Below are positions 18,392 to 25,998 of a stretch of DNA of 64,000 bases, in pieces. How positions within the stretch are numbered: position 1 is the stretch's first letter; each line of letters opens with the position of its first letter. Below the pieces are notes generated by a model, which saw nothing but the letters and a program-made list of their open reading frames with translations, was not told the origin of the DNA and did no database searches. The DNA lies in the NCBI RefSeq assembly GCF_016756395.1, contig NZ_AP018365.1, positions 5,893,001 through 5,957,000 on the forward strand. The letters are read 5' to 3'. Both the position numbers and the translations under genes were made by a program. Origin of the DNA: Streptomyces sp. SN-593 (GTDB taxonomy: Bacteria > Actinomycetota > Actinomycetes > Streptomycetales > Streptomycetaceae).

Positions 18392-20184
18392 TGCCCAAGG
18401 CCGATCTGACCGCGCTGGCGGCCCGGCTCGAAGCGCACCTCGGCGATCCGCACGACCCGGCCGCCCGGATGCCCTTCACCCGGATCATGGAACTCGACGA
18501 ACGCGAGGAGTACCCGCACGAGTTCGTCAACGACCTGCGCGGCTGGGGCGTGCCGGAGTACGCCCTCCCCGGCGAGCAGGGCGGCCGGGCCGGCGACGTG
18601 GAGGCCGAGTTCAACCTGGTCCGGCTGATCGCCCGCCGCGACCCGACCACCGCCACCGCGCTGATCATCACCAACCTCAGCTTCATGCCGGTGTGGATCG
18701 GCGGCAGCGAGCAGCAGAAGCAGCGCATCGTGGACGACGTCAAGCGCGGGCTGCGGCTGTCCTGGGGCCTGTCCGAGCGCGCCCACGGCAGCGACCTGCT
18801 CGCCAACGGGATGACGGCCGAGAAGGTGGAGGGCGGCTACCTGCTGACCGGCGGCAAGTGGCTGATCGGCAACGCCACCCGGTCCGACGGGATGTGCGTC
18901 TTCGCCCGCACCGGCGAACGCGGCGGCCCCGGCGGCTTCTCGATCTTCGTGCTGGAGAAGCGCCGGACCCCGGTCGGCTCGGTGGTGGAACTGCCGCGCG
19001 AACGGCTGCACGGGCTGCGGGCGATGGACATCAGCGGCATCGAGGTGGACCGGGTCTTCGTGCCCGACTCCGCGCGGCTCGGCGCCGAGGGCCAGGGCCT
19101 GGAGATCGCGATCAAGGCCACCCAGACCGCCCGCGCCCAGATCAGCAGCATCGCCCTGTCGGCGGTGGACACCGGGCTGCGGCTGACCCTCGACTTCACC
19201 GAGTGGCGGGTGATCCTCGGCAAGGCGGTCAGCGACATCCCCTACAGCCGCCGCCAGTTGACCGAGGTCTTCGCCGACCTGATGGTGTGCGACGCGGTGA
19301 GCCTGGGCGCGGTCCGCGCGCTCCAGGTGGCGCCGCAGCAGGTCAGCGTCTGGTCGTCGGTGACGAAGTACTTCGTGCCGACCGTGCTGGAGCAGACCAT
19401 GTCGCAGCTCAGCGTGGTGCTCGGCGCCCGCTTCTTCCTGCGCGGCCACCCGCACTACGGCGTCTACCAGAAGATGCTGCGCGACCTGCTGGTGGCGAAC
19501 TTCGCCGACGGCAACACCGTGGTGAACCTGCGCAACCTCGGCAGCCAACTGGAGCCGCTGCTCGCCTCGGCGGCCGGCGCGGGCGAGGAGGCCAGGGCGG
19601 CCGCCGTCGAGCGCGCCGCGGTGCTCTACGGCATCGACCGCGGGATGCCGCCCTACCGGCCCTGGGAGCAGGAACTGCACGCGCGCGGGATGGACGACGC
19701 GGTGCTCGCCGCGCCGGACGGCGTCGAGCGGCTGCGGGCGCTGGCCGAGCAGGCCAAGGAGGACGAGCGGGACCGGCTGCTGCGCGCGGCCGACGTGGCA
19801 GGCGAACTGCTCGGCCACGCCGCCTCGATCGCCGAGCGCACCGCCGCCCTGCGGGCCGCGCTGGGCCGGGAGTACGCGCAGTCGGCGGAGCTGTTCGACC
19901 TGGTCAAGGAGTACTGCCTGGTGCACGCCGCGGCCGCGTGCGTGCTCACCTTCGTGCACTCGCACGGCGCGCTCGACGACCCGCTGCCCAACGCGGCGCT
20001 GCTGCTGCTCCAACTGGAGCGGCTACGGCGGCAGTTGAGGCCGCACGAGGCGGTCACGACCGCGGCCGACATCGACGAGGTGATGCGGGTGCTGCGGCTG
20101 ATGTACCGCGAGAACCGGCTCTTCTCGCACTGGCAGTTCCCGCTGGCCGAGCGGACCGCCGACCTGTCCGCGGCCCGCACCTGA
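18391..20184 (+). CDS. Acyl-CoA dehydrogenase-like flavoprotein 2 (Asp at catalytic Glu site)
   Basis: 597-aa paralogue of the preceding gene. GAGGAG at the end of the upstream gene provides the ribosome site, and ATG overlaps its stop by one base. Visible blocks: EYPHEF near the N-terminus, SWGLSERAHGSDLLAN (FAD/substrate loop, residues about 127-142), GGKWLIGNATRSDGM, EGQGLEIAIKATQTARAQISS, QQVSVWSSVTKYFVP and a long helical C-terminal extension. The catalytic-loop equivalent reads NFADGN with Asp373 instead of Glu. Two adjacent, co-translated, similarly modified ACADs suggest an obligate heteromeric enzyme or two successive desaturations of a Pfa-derived chain; this is inference. A weak GC hairpin (GGCGGAC...GTCCGCC) follows the stop near 20194-20216. 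Confidence 0.88.
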   Translation: MPKADLTALAARLEAHLGDPHDPAARMPFTRIMELDEREEYPHEFVNDLRGWGVPEYALPGEQGGRAGDVEAEFNLVRLIARRDPTTATALIITNLSFMPVWIGGSEQQKQRIVDDVKRGLRLSWGLSERAHGSDLLANGMTAEKVEGGYLLTGGKWLIGNATRSDGMCVFARTGERGGPGGFSIFVLEKRRTPVGSVVELPRERLHGLRAMDISGIEVDRVFVPDSARLGAEGQGLEIAIKATQTARAQISSIALSAVDTGLRLTLDFTEWRVILGKAVSDIPYSRRQLTEVFADLMVCDAVSLGAVRALQVAPQQVSVWSSVTKYFVPTVLEQTMSQLSVVLGARFFLRGHPHYGVYQKMLRDLLVANFADGNTVVNLRNLGSQLEPLLASAAGAGEEARAAAVERAAVLYGIDRGMPPYRPWEQELHARGMDDAVLAAPDGVERLRALAEQAKEDERDRLLRAADVAGELLGHAASIAERTAALRAALGREYAQSAELFDLVKEYCLVHAAAACVLTFVHSHGALDDPLPNAALLLLQLERLRRQLRPHEAVTTAADIDEVMRVLRLMYRENRLFSHWQFPLAERTADLSAART

Positions 20185-20356
20185 GGGCCGCGCGGCGGAC
20201 CGCGGGCCGTCCGCCCGCCCGCCGCGGGGGTGCCGGGCCGCCGTGCCCGCACCCGGCCCCCTGACCGCACCCGTCACCCGCACCCGTCCCCCGTATCCGC
20301 CGCCCGTATCCGTATCCGAGACCCGGACCCGTGCACACCGACGTGAGGAGGCCGCC

Positions 20357-21313
20357 ATGACGCCGCAGACGACCCGTCCGACCTGTCCGACCCGCCGACC
20401 GCGGCCCGGCGCGGCGCCCGCGCCGGACGCCGACGTGCCGCGGATCCGGCTGTGGCTGCTGCCGGAGCGGGCCGTGCCGCGGTTCGCCGCCGAGGTCGGC
20501 GGGCTGCGGCTGCTCACCGCCGAGGAGCGGGCCCGGCACGCCCGGCTGCCCACCGCCGGGGCCCGGCGCCGCTACCTCGGCGCGCGGCTCCTGTCGCGCC
20601 ACGCGCTCAGCGCCGACACCGGCCTGCCGCCCGAGCGGTGGCGGTTCCGGCGCGGCCCGTTCGGCCGCCCCGAGCCCGAACCGGCCGCGGACGGCGTGCG
20701 GTTCAACCTCTCGCACACCGACGGCCTCATCGCGTGCGTGGTCACCCGGGACCGCGCCTGCGGTGTGGACGTGGAGCGCGCGCCGGCGTCCCCGGAGGCG
20801 GTCGGGCACCTCGCCCGCCGCTTCTCCGCCGCCGAGCGGGCCGAGCTGGCCGCGCTCGAACCGGCGCCGCGGCAGGCCCGGTTCAGCGAGCTGTGGGTCC
20901 TCAAGGAGTCCTACCTCAAAGCCCTCGGCACCGGCCTGACCAGGGACCTGGCGAGCTTCTCCTTCGCCGGCCCGCACCCGGGCCCGGGCCGTCCGGCCGC
21001 GCGCCCCGACCGTACCGCCGGCGCCGATCCCGCCCTTGACCCCGATCCCGCCGGTACGGCCGATCCCGATCCTGACCCCGTCCGTACGCCCGACCCCGCC
21101 CGTGACCGCGGGACCGCCCTCGCTCCCGTGACCGTCCGCCCCGCCGGCCGCATCACCGTCGACGACCCCGAGCGGGCCCCGGGGGAGTGCGACCGCTGGC
21201 GCTTCGACCTGCTCCATCCCGGCCCGGACCACGTCCTGGCCGTGGCCGCAGCCGACGGGCGGCCCGCCGCCCTGCACTGCACCGTTCTCCCCGACCTCCC
21301 CGCCGGACTGTGA
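20357..21313 (+). CDS. Sfp-type 4'-phosphopantetheinyl transferase (PfaE role)
   Basis: Sfp-superfamily transferase, 318 aa, which would convert the four PfaA ACPs from apo to holo form using CoA. Motifs: FNLSHTDG (nt about 20702-20725), CGVDVER (acidic metal-binding pair) and ELWVLKESYLKALGTGL (Glu/Lys motif). The ATG at 20357 is preceded by GTGAGGAGG (20343-20351); in-frame codons further upstream encode Pro/Thr-rich sequence with no ribosome site. An Asp/Pro-rich insertion (nt about 21000-21120, PALDPDPAG and PDPDPDPV) separates the core from the C-terminal strand and is atypical. Its place directly after the synthase genes matches pfaE in other Pfa clusters. Confidence 0.93.
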   Translation: MTPQTTRPTCPTRRPRPGAAPAPDADVPRIRLWLLPERAVPRFAAEVGGLRLLTAEERARHARLPTAGARRRYLGARLLSRHALSADTGLPPERWRFRRGPFGRPEPEPAADGVRFNLSHTDGLIACVVTRDRACGVDVERAPASPEAVGHLARRFSAAERAELAALEPAPRQARFSELWVLKESYLKALGTGLTRDLASFSFAGPHPGPGRPAARPDRTAGADPALDPDPAGTADPDPDPVRTPDPARDRGTALAPVTVRPAGRITVDDPERAPGECDRWRFDLLHPGPDHVLAVAAADGRPAALHCTVLPDLPAGL

Positions 21314-21324
21314 AGGAAACCGTC

Positions 21325-22632
21325 ATGCCGCTGAACCCCGCCCCACGTGTTGCCGTCGTCGGTGCCGGTGCCGCAGGGATCTCCGCCGCCTACCACCTGC
21401 GCGACCGCGCGCGGATCACGATCTTCGAGCGCGAGAACCGCCTCGGCGGCCACGCCAACACCGTGGAGGTCGAGGAGAACGGCAAGGTCCTCGGCATCGA
21501 CACCGCGTTCGTGGTCTTCAACCGCCCGGCCTACCCCAACATCTACCGGTTCTTCGAGGAGTTGGGGGTGGAGCCGGTGCAGCACCTCGGCGGTTTCAAC
21601 TTCTTCGACCTCGACAGCGGCCTGGAGTACGGCACCACCGAACTGGCCTGGGACGAGGAGGAGGTGCGGGCGCACTACGGCGAGAAGTACCCGCAGTTCC
21701 TCACCATCTGGCGCGAGGCCCACCGCTTCCACACCGAGGGCCGCAAGGACTTCGTGCGCAAGCGCGCCGACATCCCGCTGGGGGAGTACCTGGACCGGGG
21801 CGGCTACAGCGAGGAGTTCCGCCACTCCTACGTGATCCTGCTGTGCTCCGCGGTCTGGTCGGTGCCGGCCGAGCTGATCTGGCAGATGCCCGCGGCCACC
21901 GTGATCGCGTTCTTCCTCGGCCACGACGAGGGCGGCCTGGGCGGCCAGCGGGTGGACTGGCGGACCGTCGGCGGCGGCTCGATCTCCTACGTCCGCAAGG
22001 CGATCGCCGCCATCGGCCCGGAGCTGCGGGTGGCCGAGCCGGCCACCGGCATCCGCCAGGAGGCCGACGGCGTGACCGTGACCACCGCCGCCGGCAGCGA
22101 GACCTTCGACTACGTGGTGCTGGCCGCCCACGCCGACGAGTCGCTGGCGCTGCTGGAGAACCCGAGCGAGCGGCAGCGGGCGGTGCTCGGGCCGATCCAC
22201 TACAACCAGTCCCGGGTCGTGCTGCACACCGACGCCTCGGTGATGCCCGGCACGCGCGAGCGCTGGGAGGCGTGGAACTACGGCAAGGTCGAGGTCGACG
22301 GCACCGCCGGCACGTACGTCGCCTACTACATGAACAAGCTGCACGGCTTCACCGCGGAGAAGGACTACTTCGTCACCCTGGACTACCCCGGCCCCATCGA
22401 CCCGGACCACGTGATCGCGGAGTTCCCCTACACCCACCCGATCATCGACGTCCACGTGCGGAACCTCCAGAAGGACATCTACGAGGTCAACGAGGGCACC
22501 CGGGTGAAGCTCTGCGGGTCGTACTTCCACTCCAAGCAACTGCACTGGGACCAGATCGGCTCCCACGAGGCGGCCTTCTCCTCCGGCATGGAGGCGGCCG
22601 CACAGCTCCTGCGCGAACTCCCGGGCGCCTGA
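21325..22632 (+). CDS. FAD-dependent oxidoreductase, COG2907/amine-oxidase-like
   Basis: 435-aa flavoprotein with an N-terminal Rossmann dinucleotide motif VAVVGAGAAGISAAYHL (residues about 9-25) followed by ERENRLGGHANT, the FAD-ribose and second glycine loop of the amine oxidase/phytoene-desaturase superfamily. HYNQSRVVLHTD, WNYGKVEVDG and the C-terminal KLCGSYFH block match the COG2907 'predicted NAD/FAD-binding' group, often found beside lipid-modifying genes. AAGGAAA precedes the ATG by 5-6 nt and the PPTase stop lies 11 nt upstream, so it is in the same operon. A role in oxidising or isomerising the Pfa-derived lipid is plausible; the substrate is unknown. Confidence 0.85.
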   Translation: MPLNPAPRVAVVGAGAAGISAAYHLRDRARITIFERENRLGGHANTVEVEENGKVLGIDTAFVVFNRPAYPNIYRFFEELGVEPVQHLGGFNFFDLDSGLEYGTTELAWDEEEVRAHYGEKYPQFLTIWREAHRFHTEGRKDFVRKRADIPLGEYLDRGGYSEEFRHSYVILLCSAVWSVPAELIWQMPAATVIAFFLGHDEGGLGGQRVDWRTVGGGSISYVRKAIAAIGPELRVAEPATGIRQEADGVTVTTAAGSETFDYVVLAAHADESLALLENPSERQRAVLGPIHYNQSRVVLHTDASVMPGTRERWEAWNYGKVEVDGTAGTYVAYYMNKLHGFTAEKDYFVTLDYPGPIDPDHVIAEFPYTHPIIDVHVRNLQKDIYEVNEGTRVKLCGSYFHSKQLHWDQIGSHEAAFSSGMEAAAQLLRELPGA

Positions 22633-22656
22633 CGTGACGAAAGGCAGGTACGGCGC

Positions 22657-22821
22657 ATGACGACCGTCGACGACGCGGCCTACGAGGAACGGCACCGGCT
22701 GCTCACGCTGAGCTGGTGGCAGCTTGTCTGCATGAGTGCGGGCGTGTACCCGGACGTCTACCCGGGCGAGCAGGCCGCGCGGGAGGCGGAGGACGACGCG
22801 GCGCAGGCCGACGCCGCCTGA
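22657..22821 (+). CDS. 54-aa hypothetical small protein at the end of the Pfa operon
   Basis: Small ORF 24 nt after the FAD oxidoreductase, with a good ribosome site (AAGGCAGG 22641-22648, 8 nt before ATG). It begins MTTVDDAAYEERHRLL, has a Trp-rich centre (LSWWQLVCM with one Cys), a YPDVYPGE motif and an acidic Ala-rich tail (EAEDDAAQADAA). No signal peptide or membrane span is evident. It has the codon bias of its neighbours and the spacing of a real operon member. I do not recognise the family; it could be a small adaptor of the flavoprotein or of the synthase. Confidence 0.6.
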   Translation: MTTVDDAAYEERHRLLTLSWWQLVCMSAGVYPDVYPGEQAAREAEDDAAQADAA

Positions 22822-22922
22822 GCGCGCGGGGCACTCCGTGCGGGGCGTGCGGGCCGCGTGGGCCGGGTGGGCCGGACGGTCCGCGCGGTCCCCATGTGCC
22901 GGCGCCCGGCGGCCCGCCCCCT

Positions 22923-22941
22923 GCCGGGCGGCCGGCCCGGC
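22923..22941. terminator. Candidate hairpin terminator between the Pfa operon and the convergent merR-type gene
   Basis: GCCGGGC and GCCCGGC arms (7 bp) with a 5-nt loop, in a very G/C-rich 175-nt gap (22822-22996) between converging genes. Several alternative GC stems exist here, so the exact one is uncertain. Confidence 0.4.
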
Positions 22942-22996
22942 GGCCGGCTCGCCGGCCCGCCCGGGGCACGGGGCCCGGGCGGCCGGGTCGGGCCGC

Positions 22997-23647
22997 TCAC
23001 CTGCTGTGCCGCTTCGCCGACTCGTTCTCCTGGGCGAGCCTGCGCAGCGCCAGCAGGGCCGGCTCCAGCAGGATCGTCAGCAGGATCGCCCGCTCGGCGC
23101 GTTCGAGCAGGTCCTCCTCCTCCTTGAGCTGGTCGAGGTCGAGCACCGCGGTCTCCTCGGCGATCCGGGCGTAGGGGACCAGCGAGCGCCAGCCGTAGTC
23201 CGCGCCGAGGGAGCGCATGGTCTCCAGCGTCTCGGCGATGACGCTCTGGGCCGCGGAGTGCGGGGAGATCTCCCAGCCCATCTCCGCCACCAGCTCGTCG
23301 ACCTCGGACCGGCCGGGCTCCTTCTCGTCCCCGTCCCCGTCCCCGTCCTCGCTCTCGGCCCCGGCCCCGGTGTCCACCGGCCTGGCGCCCAGGACGAGCC
23401 CGAGCACCTGGTGGAGGTCCGTCCCGTACTCGGACACGGCGCCGAGCACGTCCCTGGTCTGCTGCACGGTCAGTCCGCGTACGCCGATCAGGGCCCGGAT
23501 CAGCCGTAGCCGTCGCAGGTGCTGCTCGCTGTACTCGGCCTGGGTGGCGGCGGTGGCGCGCCCCGCGGGCAGCAGGCCCTCCCGGAGGTAGAACTTGATG
23601 GTCGCGTTCGAGACCCCGCTGCGACGGCTCAGCTCGGAGATTCGCAA
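22997..23647 (-). CDS. MerR-family transcriptional regulator
   Basis: 216-aa MerR-type regulator. The DNA-binding head RISELSRRSGVSNATIKFYLREGLLP at the N-terminus is the canonical winged HTH, followed by a dimerisation helix (HLRRLRLIRALIGVRGLTVQQT) and a C-terminal effector domain of about 140 residues with a Glu/Asp/Gly-rich insert (hexanucleotide repeat CCGTCC near 23327-23350). I choose the TTG at 23647 (read MRISELS, AGCAGGA just upstream) because a GTG start at 23710 would place the promoter dyad inside the coding region. It faces away from the DUF3291-like gene across an 86-nt gap, so it probably regulates that gene and itself. No metal-binding Cys pattern is seen. Confidence 0.85.
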   Translation of the reverse strand: MRISELSRRSGVSNATIKFYLREGLLPAGRATAATQAEYSEQHLRRLRLIRALIGVRGLTVQQTRDVLGAVSEYGTDLHQVLGLVLGARPVDTGAGAESEDGDGDGDEKEPGRSEVDELVAEMGWEISPHSAAQSVIAETLETMRSLGADYGWRSLVPYARIAEETAVLDLDQLKEEEDLLERAERAILLTILLEPALLALRRLAQENESAKRHSR

Positions 23648-23689
23648 AACGTCCTGCTCTCGACTGGCAATTGGGTACTGGCACTGTCT

Positions 23690-23701
23690 AGTATAGATAC
23701 T
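23690..23701. promoter_or_regulatory. Dyad AGTAT-N2-ATACT in the divergent merR/DUF3291 promoter
   Basis: Inverted repeat AGTATAGATACT in an AT-rich patch, unusual for this genome, between the divergent regulator and small-protein genes. It contains a good minus-strand -10 (TATACT) about 40 nt upstream of the TTG start. It is the likely MerR operator; this is inference from position and symmetry. Confidence 0.55.
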
Positions 23702-23733
23702 GCCACTCACTAATTATGAAGGCAGGGGTTACG

Positions 23734-24156
23734 GTGCCCACTCTTCCCTGGACGATCCCGAATCCGGCCGCGCCGAACACCACCGAGGCGTTCGTCATGG
23801 CCTCCCGGTTCGAGGTGCGCTCCGCCAAGGACGTGCCGCGCTTCTTCGCGAAGTCGCTCGTGGCGTGGCGCCAGGTGCGGTCCGCCCGGGGGGCGCTGGG
23901 TGCCTCGCTGATCGCCCAGCCGCTGAAGCGCACCTTCTTCACGCTCTCGGCCTGGGACGACCGCGACTCGCTCTACGCCTTCGCCAAGACCGCACCGCAC
24001 CGCGACATCATGACGAGCCTGCGGCCCACCTGCCGGGACTCCACGTTCACCTTCTGGACCGTCCCGGTCGGGCAGCTCCCGATCACCTGGGACGACGCCA
24101 AGCAGCACCTCGCCGAGCAGGCGCGGGCCGACGCCGCCAAGAGCGCCGCCGGCTGA
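23734..24156 (+). CDS. DUF3291/spheroidene-monooxygenase-like small protein
   Basis: 140-aa protein that looks like a dimeric alpha-beta-barrel (DUF3291 or antibiotic-biosynthesis-monooxygenase-like). Conserved features are VMASRFEVRS near the N-terminus, GALGASLIAQPLKRTFFTLSAW in the middle, then a PHRDIM and FTFWTVP strand and a Trp-Asp helix. GTG at 23734 has AGGGG five nt upstream; ATG at 23716 is in frame but has no ribosome site unless the transcript is leaderless. Probably controlled by the divergent MerR protein. Biochemical function of this family is not established; it may act as a small monooxygenase or stress protein. Confidence 0.7.
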   Translation: MPTLPWTIPNPAAPNTTEAFVMASRFEVRSAKDVPRFFAKSLVAWRQVRSARGALGASLIAQPLKRTFFTLSAWDDRDSLYAFAKTAPHRDIMTSLRPTCRDSTFTFWTVPVGQLPITWDDAKQHLAEQARADAAKSAAG

Positions 24157-24174
24157 CCCGGTAGCCACCGGGTC
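24155..24174 (+). terminator. Hairpin overlapping the stop codon of the DUF3291-like gene
   Basis: Perfect 8-bp stem GACCCGGT/ACCGGGTC with a 4-nt loop (AGCC). The left arm begins inside the TGA stop, so it can end transcription immediately after the gene. Confidence 0.55.
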
Positions 24175-24336
24175 CGGCCACGCCCGCCGCCGGCCCGTCG
24201 CAAGGGAAGGGCATCGCCCGGGGGCACCGCCCCGCGGCCATGCCGCCCTGCCCGAACACCCGGTCCGGGGTCCCCCGTCCCCGGGCCGGGACCCAACACC
24301 GGTCGGCCGTGGCGCCGACACCTGCGAAGGAGTGTC

Positions 24337-25848
24337 ATGAGCACGATAAATGAGGAGGGCGTGGCGTTGCCCTCCGCGGAACCCGGAGCCGGCGGCCGCG
24401 CCATGCCGCTCTGGCTGACGATCGCCGCGTGCAGCGTGCCCATGTTCATGGTCGCGCTCGACAACCTCGTCGTGTCCACGGCGCTCCGCACGCTCGCGGT
24501 CAAGCTCGACGCGTCCAGCACGGACCTCCAGTGGTTCGTGAACGCGTACGTCCTCAGTTTCGCCTGCCTGCTGCTGACCGGCGCCGCGCTCGGCGACCGG
24601 TTCGGCCGCCGGAAGATCTTCCTCGGCGGCATCGTGATCTTCACGCTCGCCTCGATCGGCTGCGGTATGGCGGACACCGCCGGCCAGCTCATCTTCTGGC
24701 GGGTCGTCGAGGGCTTCGGCGGCGCGGCCGTGATGCCCCTGTCGATGACGCTGCTGGGCGCCGCCGTGCCGGCCCGCCGGCGCAGCCTCGCGCTCGGCCT
24801 GTGGTCCGCCTTCAGCGGCCTGGCCATCGCCATGGGCCCGGTGGTCGGCGGCGCGGTGGTCGACGGCCTCGCCTGGCAGTGGATCTTCTGGATCAACGTC
24901 CCGGTCTGCGCGGTCGCCATCCCGCTGGTGATCTTCGTGCTGGGGGAGAGCAAGGTCCCCGACACCCACCTCGACCTGCTCGGCATGGTGCTGGCCACCG
25001 CCGGCCTGGTCGCCGTGGTCTGGGGCATCGTCAACGGCCAGCAGGACGGCTGGTCCTCCGGCCGCATCCTCGGCGCCTTCGTCGGCGGCGCGGTACTGCT
25101 GCTGGCCTTCCTGGTCTGGCAGCGCCGGGCGGCGCACCCGCTGCTCCCGCTCAAGCTCTACCGGGCCAGGGCGTTCGTGCTGACCAACCTCGTGTCGGCG
25201 AGCATGTACTTCGGCGTCTTCGGCTCGATCTTCATGCTCTCCCAGTACCTCCAGATCGCTCCGCACCGCACCCCGCTGCACGCGGGCCTGCTGACCCTGG
25301 CCTGGACGCTGATGCCCATGGTGATCGCGCCGGTCGCCGGCCTGCTCACCGACCGCGTCGGCGGCGGGCGGCTGATGGCGCTGGGGCTGTTCCTCCAGGC
25401 CATCGGCCTGGCCTGGATCAACCTGGCGGCCTCCGCCGACACCCCGTACTCGCACCTGGTCGGCGGCATGGTCATCGGCGGCGCGGGCATGGGCTTCGTC
25501 TTCGCGCCCACCGCCTCGGTGGTCCTCGCCTCGGCCGGGCCGCGGCACCAGGGCCAGGCGTCCGGGGCCAACACCACCGTCCGGGAGATCGGCGGCGCGC
25601 TGGGCGTCGCGGTGCTCAGCACCGTCTTCGCCCGCAACGGCAGCTACCTCGGCGGCCAGCAGTTCGTCGACGGCCTCCACCCGGCGACCTGGGTCGGTGT
25701 CTGCGTGGTCGTCGCCGGCGGCATCTGCGCGCTGTTCATCCCGCGTGACGTGTCCCCGCCCGCCGAACTGGCGGAGGAGGCCGACGGCGCCGCCCGCGAG
25801 GGCGCGAAGACGGCCGGCCTGCGGTCGGTGGCCTCCGCGTCGGACTGA
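24337..25848 (+). CDS. DHA2-type (14-TM) MFS drug/lipid exporter 1
   Basis: 503-aa proton-driven multidrug exporter of the EmrB/QacA (DHA2) family. After a short hydrophilic N-terminus come MFMVALDNLVVSTALRTL (motif D1, TM1), GDRFGRRKIFL (motif A, TM2-3 loop), a TM4 Arg segment FWRVVEGFGGAAVMPLS (motif B) and GLAIAMGPVVGGAVVD (motif C of drug antiporters), then about ten further hydrophobic segments. A long soluble tail (AELAEEADGAAREG) ends the protein. AAGGAG lies 5-7 nt before ATG. The 14-span layout and similarity to the second pump at 26631 suggest paralogues. Candidate exporter for the Pfa product, or an unrelated drug efflux pump. Confidence 0.9.
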   Translation: MSTINEEGVALPSAEPGAGGRAMPLWLTIAACSVPMFMVALDNLVVSTALRTLAVKLDASSTDLQWFVNAYVLSFACLLLTGAALGDRFGRRKIFLGGIVIFTLASIGCGMADTAGQLIFWRVVEGFGGAAVMPLSMTLLGAAVPARRRSLALGLWSAFSGLAIAMGPVVGGAVVDGLAWQWIFWINVPVCAVAIPLVIFVLGESKVPDTHLDLLGMVLATAGLVAVVWGIVNGQQDGWSSGRILGAFVGGAVLLLAFLVWQRRAAHPLLPLKLYRARAFVLTNLVSASMYFGVFGSIFMLSQYLQIAPHRTPLHAGLLTLAWTLMPMVIAPVAGLLTDRVGGGRLMALGLFLQAIGLAWINLAASADTPYSHLVGGMVIGGAGMGFVFAPTASVVLASAGPRHQGQASGANTTVREIGGALGVAVLSTVFARNGSYLGGQQFVDGLHPATWVGVCVVVAGGICALFIPRDVSPPAELAEEADGAAREGAKTAGLRSVASASD

Positions 25849-25894
25849 CCCGGCGCGGCGCACCGCCGCCGTACCGACCGACGATCCACGTGAT

Positions 25895-25938
25895 CCGCGT
25901 GACGCGCCGCCCCCGGACCGGGGCGGCGCGTCACGCGG
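25895..25938 (+). terminator. Very strong 19-bp perfect hairpin after MFS exporter 1
   Basis: Arms 25895-25913 and 25920-25938 are perfectly complementary over 19 bp, loop CGGACC. It follows the MFS1 stop by 46 nt and precedes the tetR-type gene by 60 nt, so MFS1 and the TetR/MFS2 pair are probably separate transcripts. Confidence 0.8.
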
Positions 25939-25998
25939 CCCCGAGCCCCGCTGGAGGCAGACCGTGCGGACCACCGCCCCGTCACCCGGAGGCCCGCG

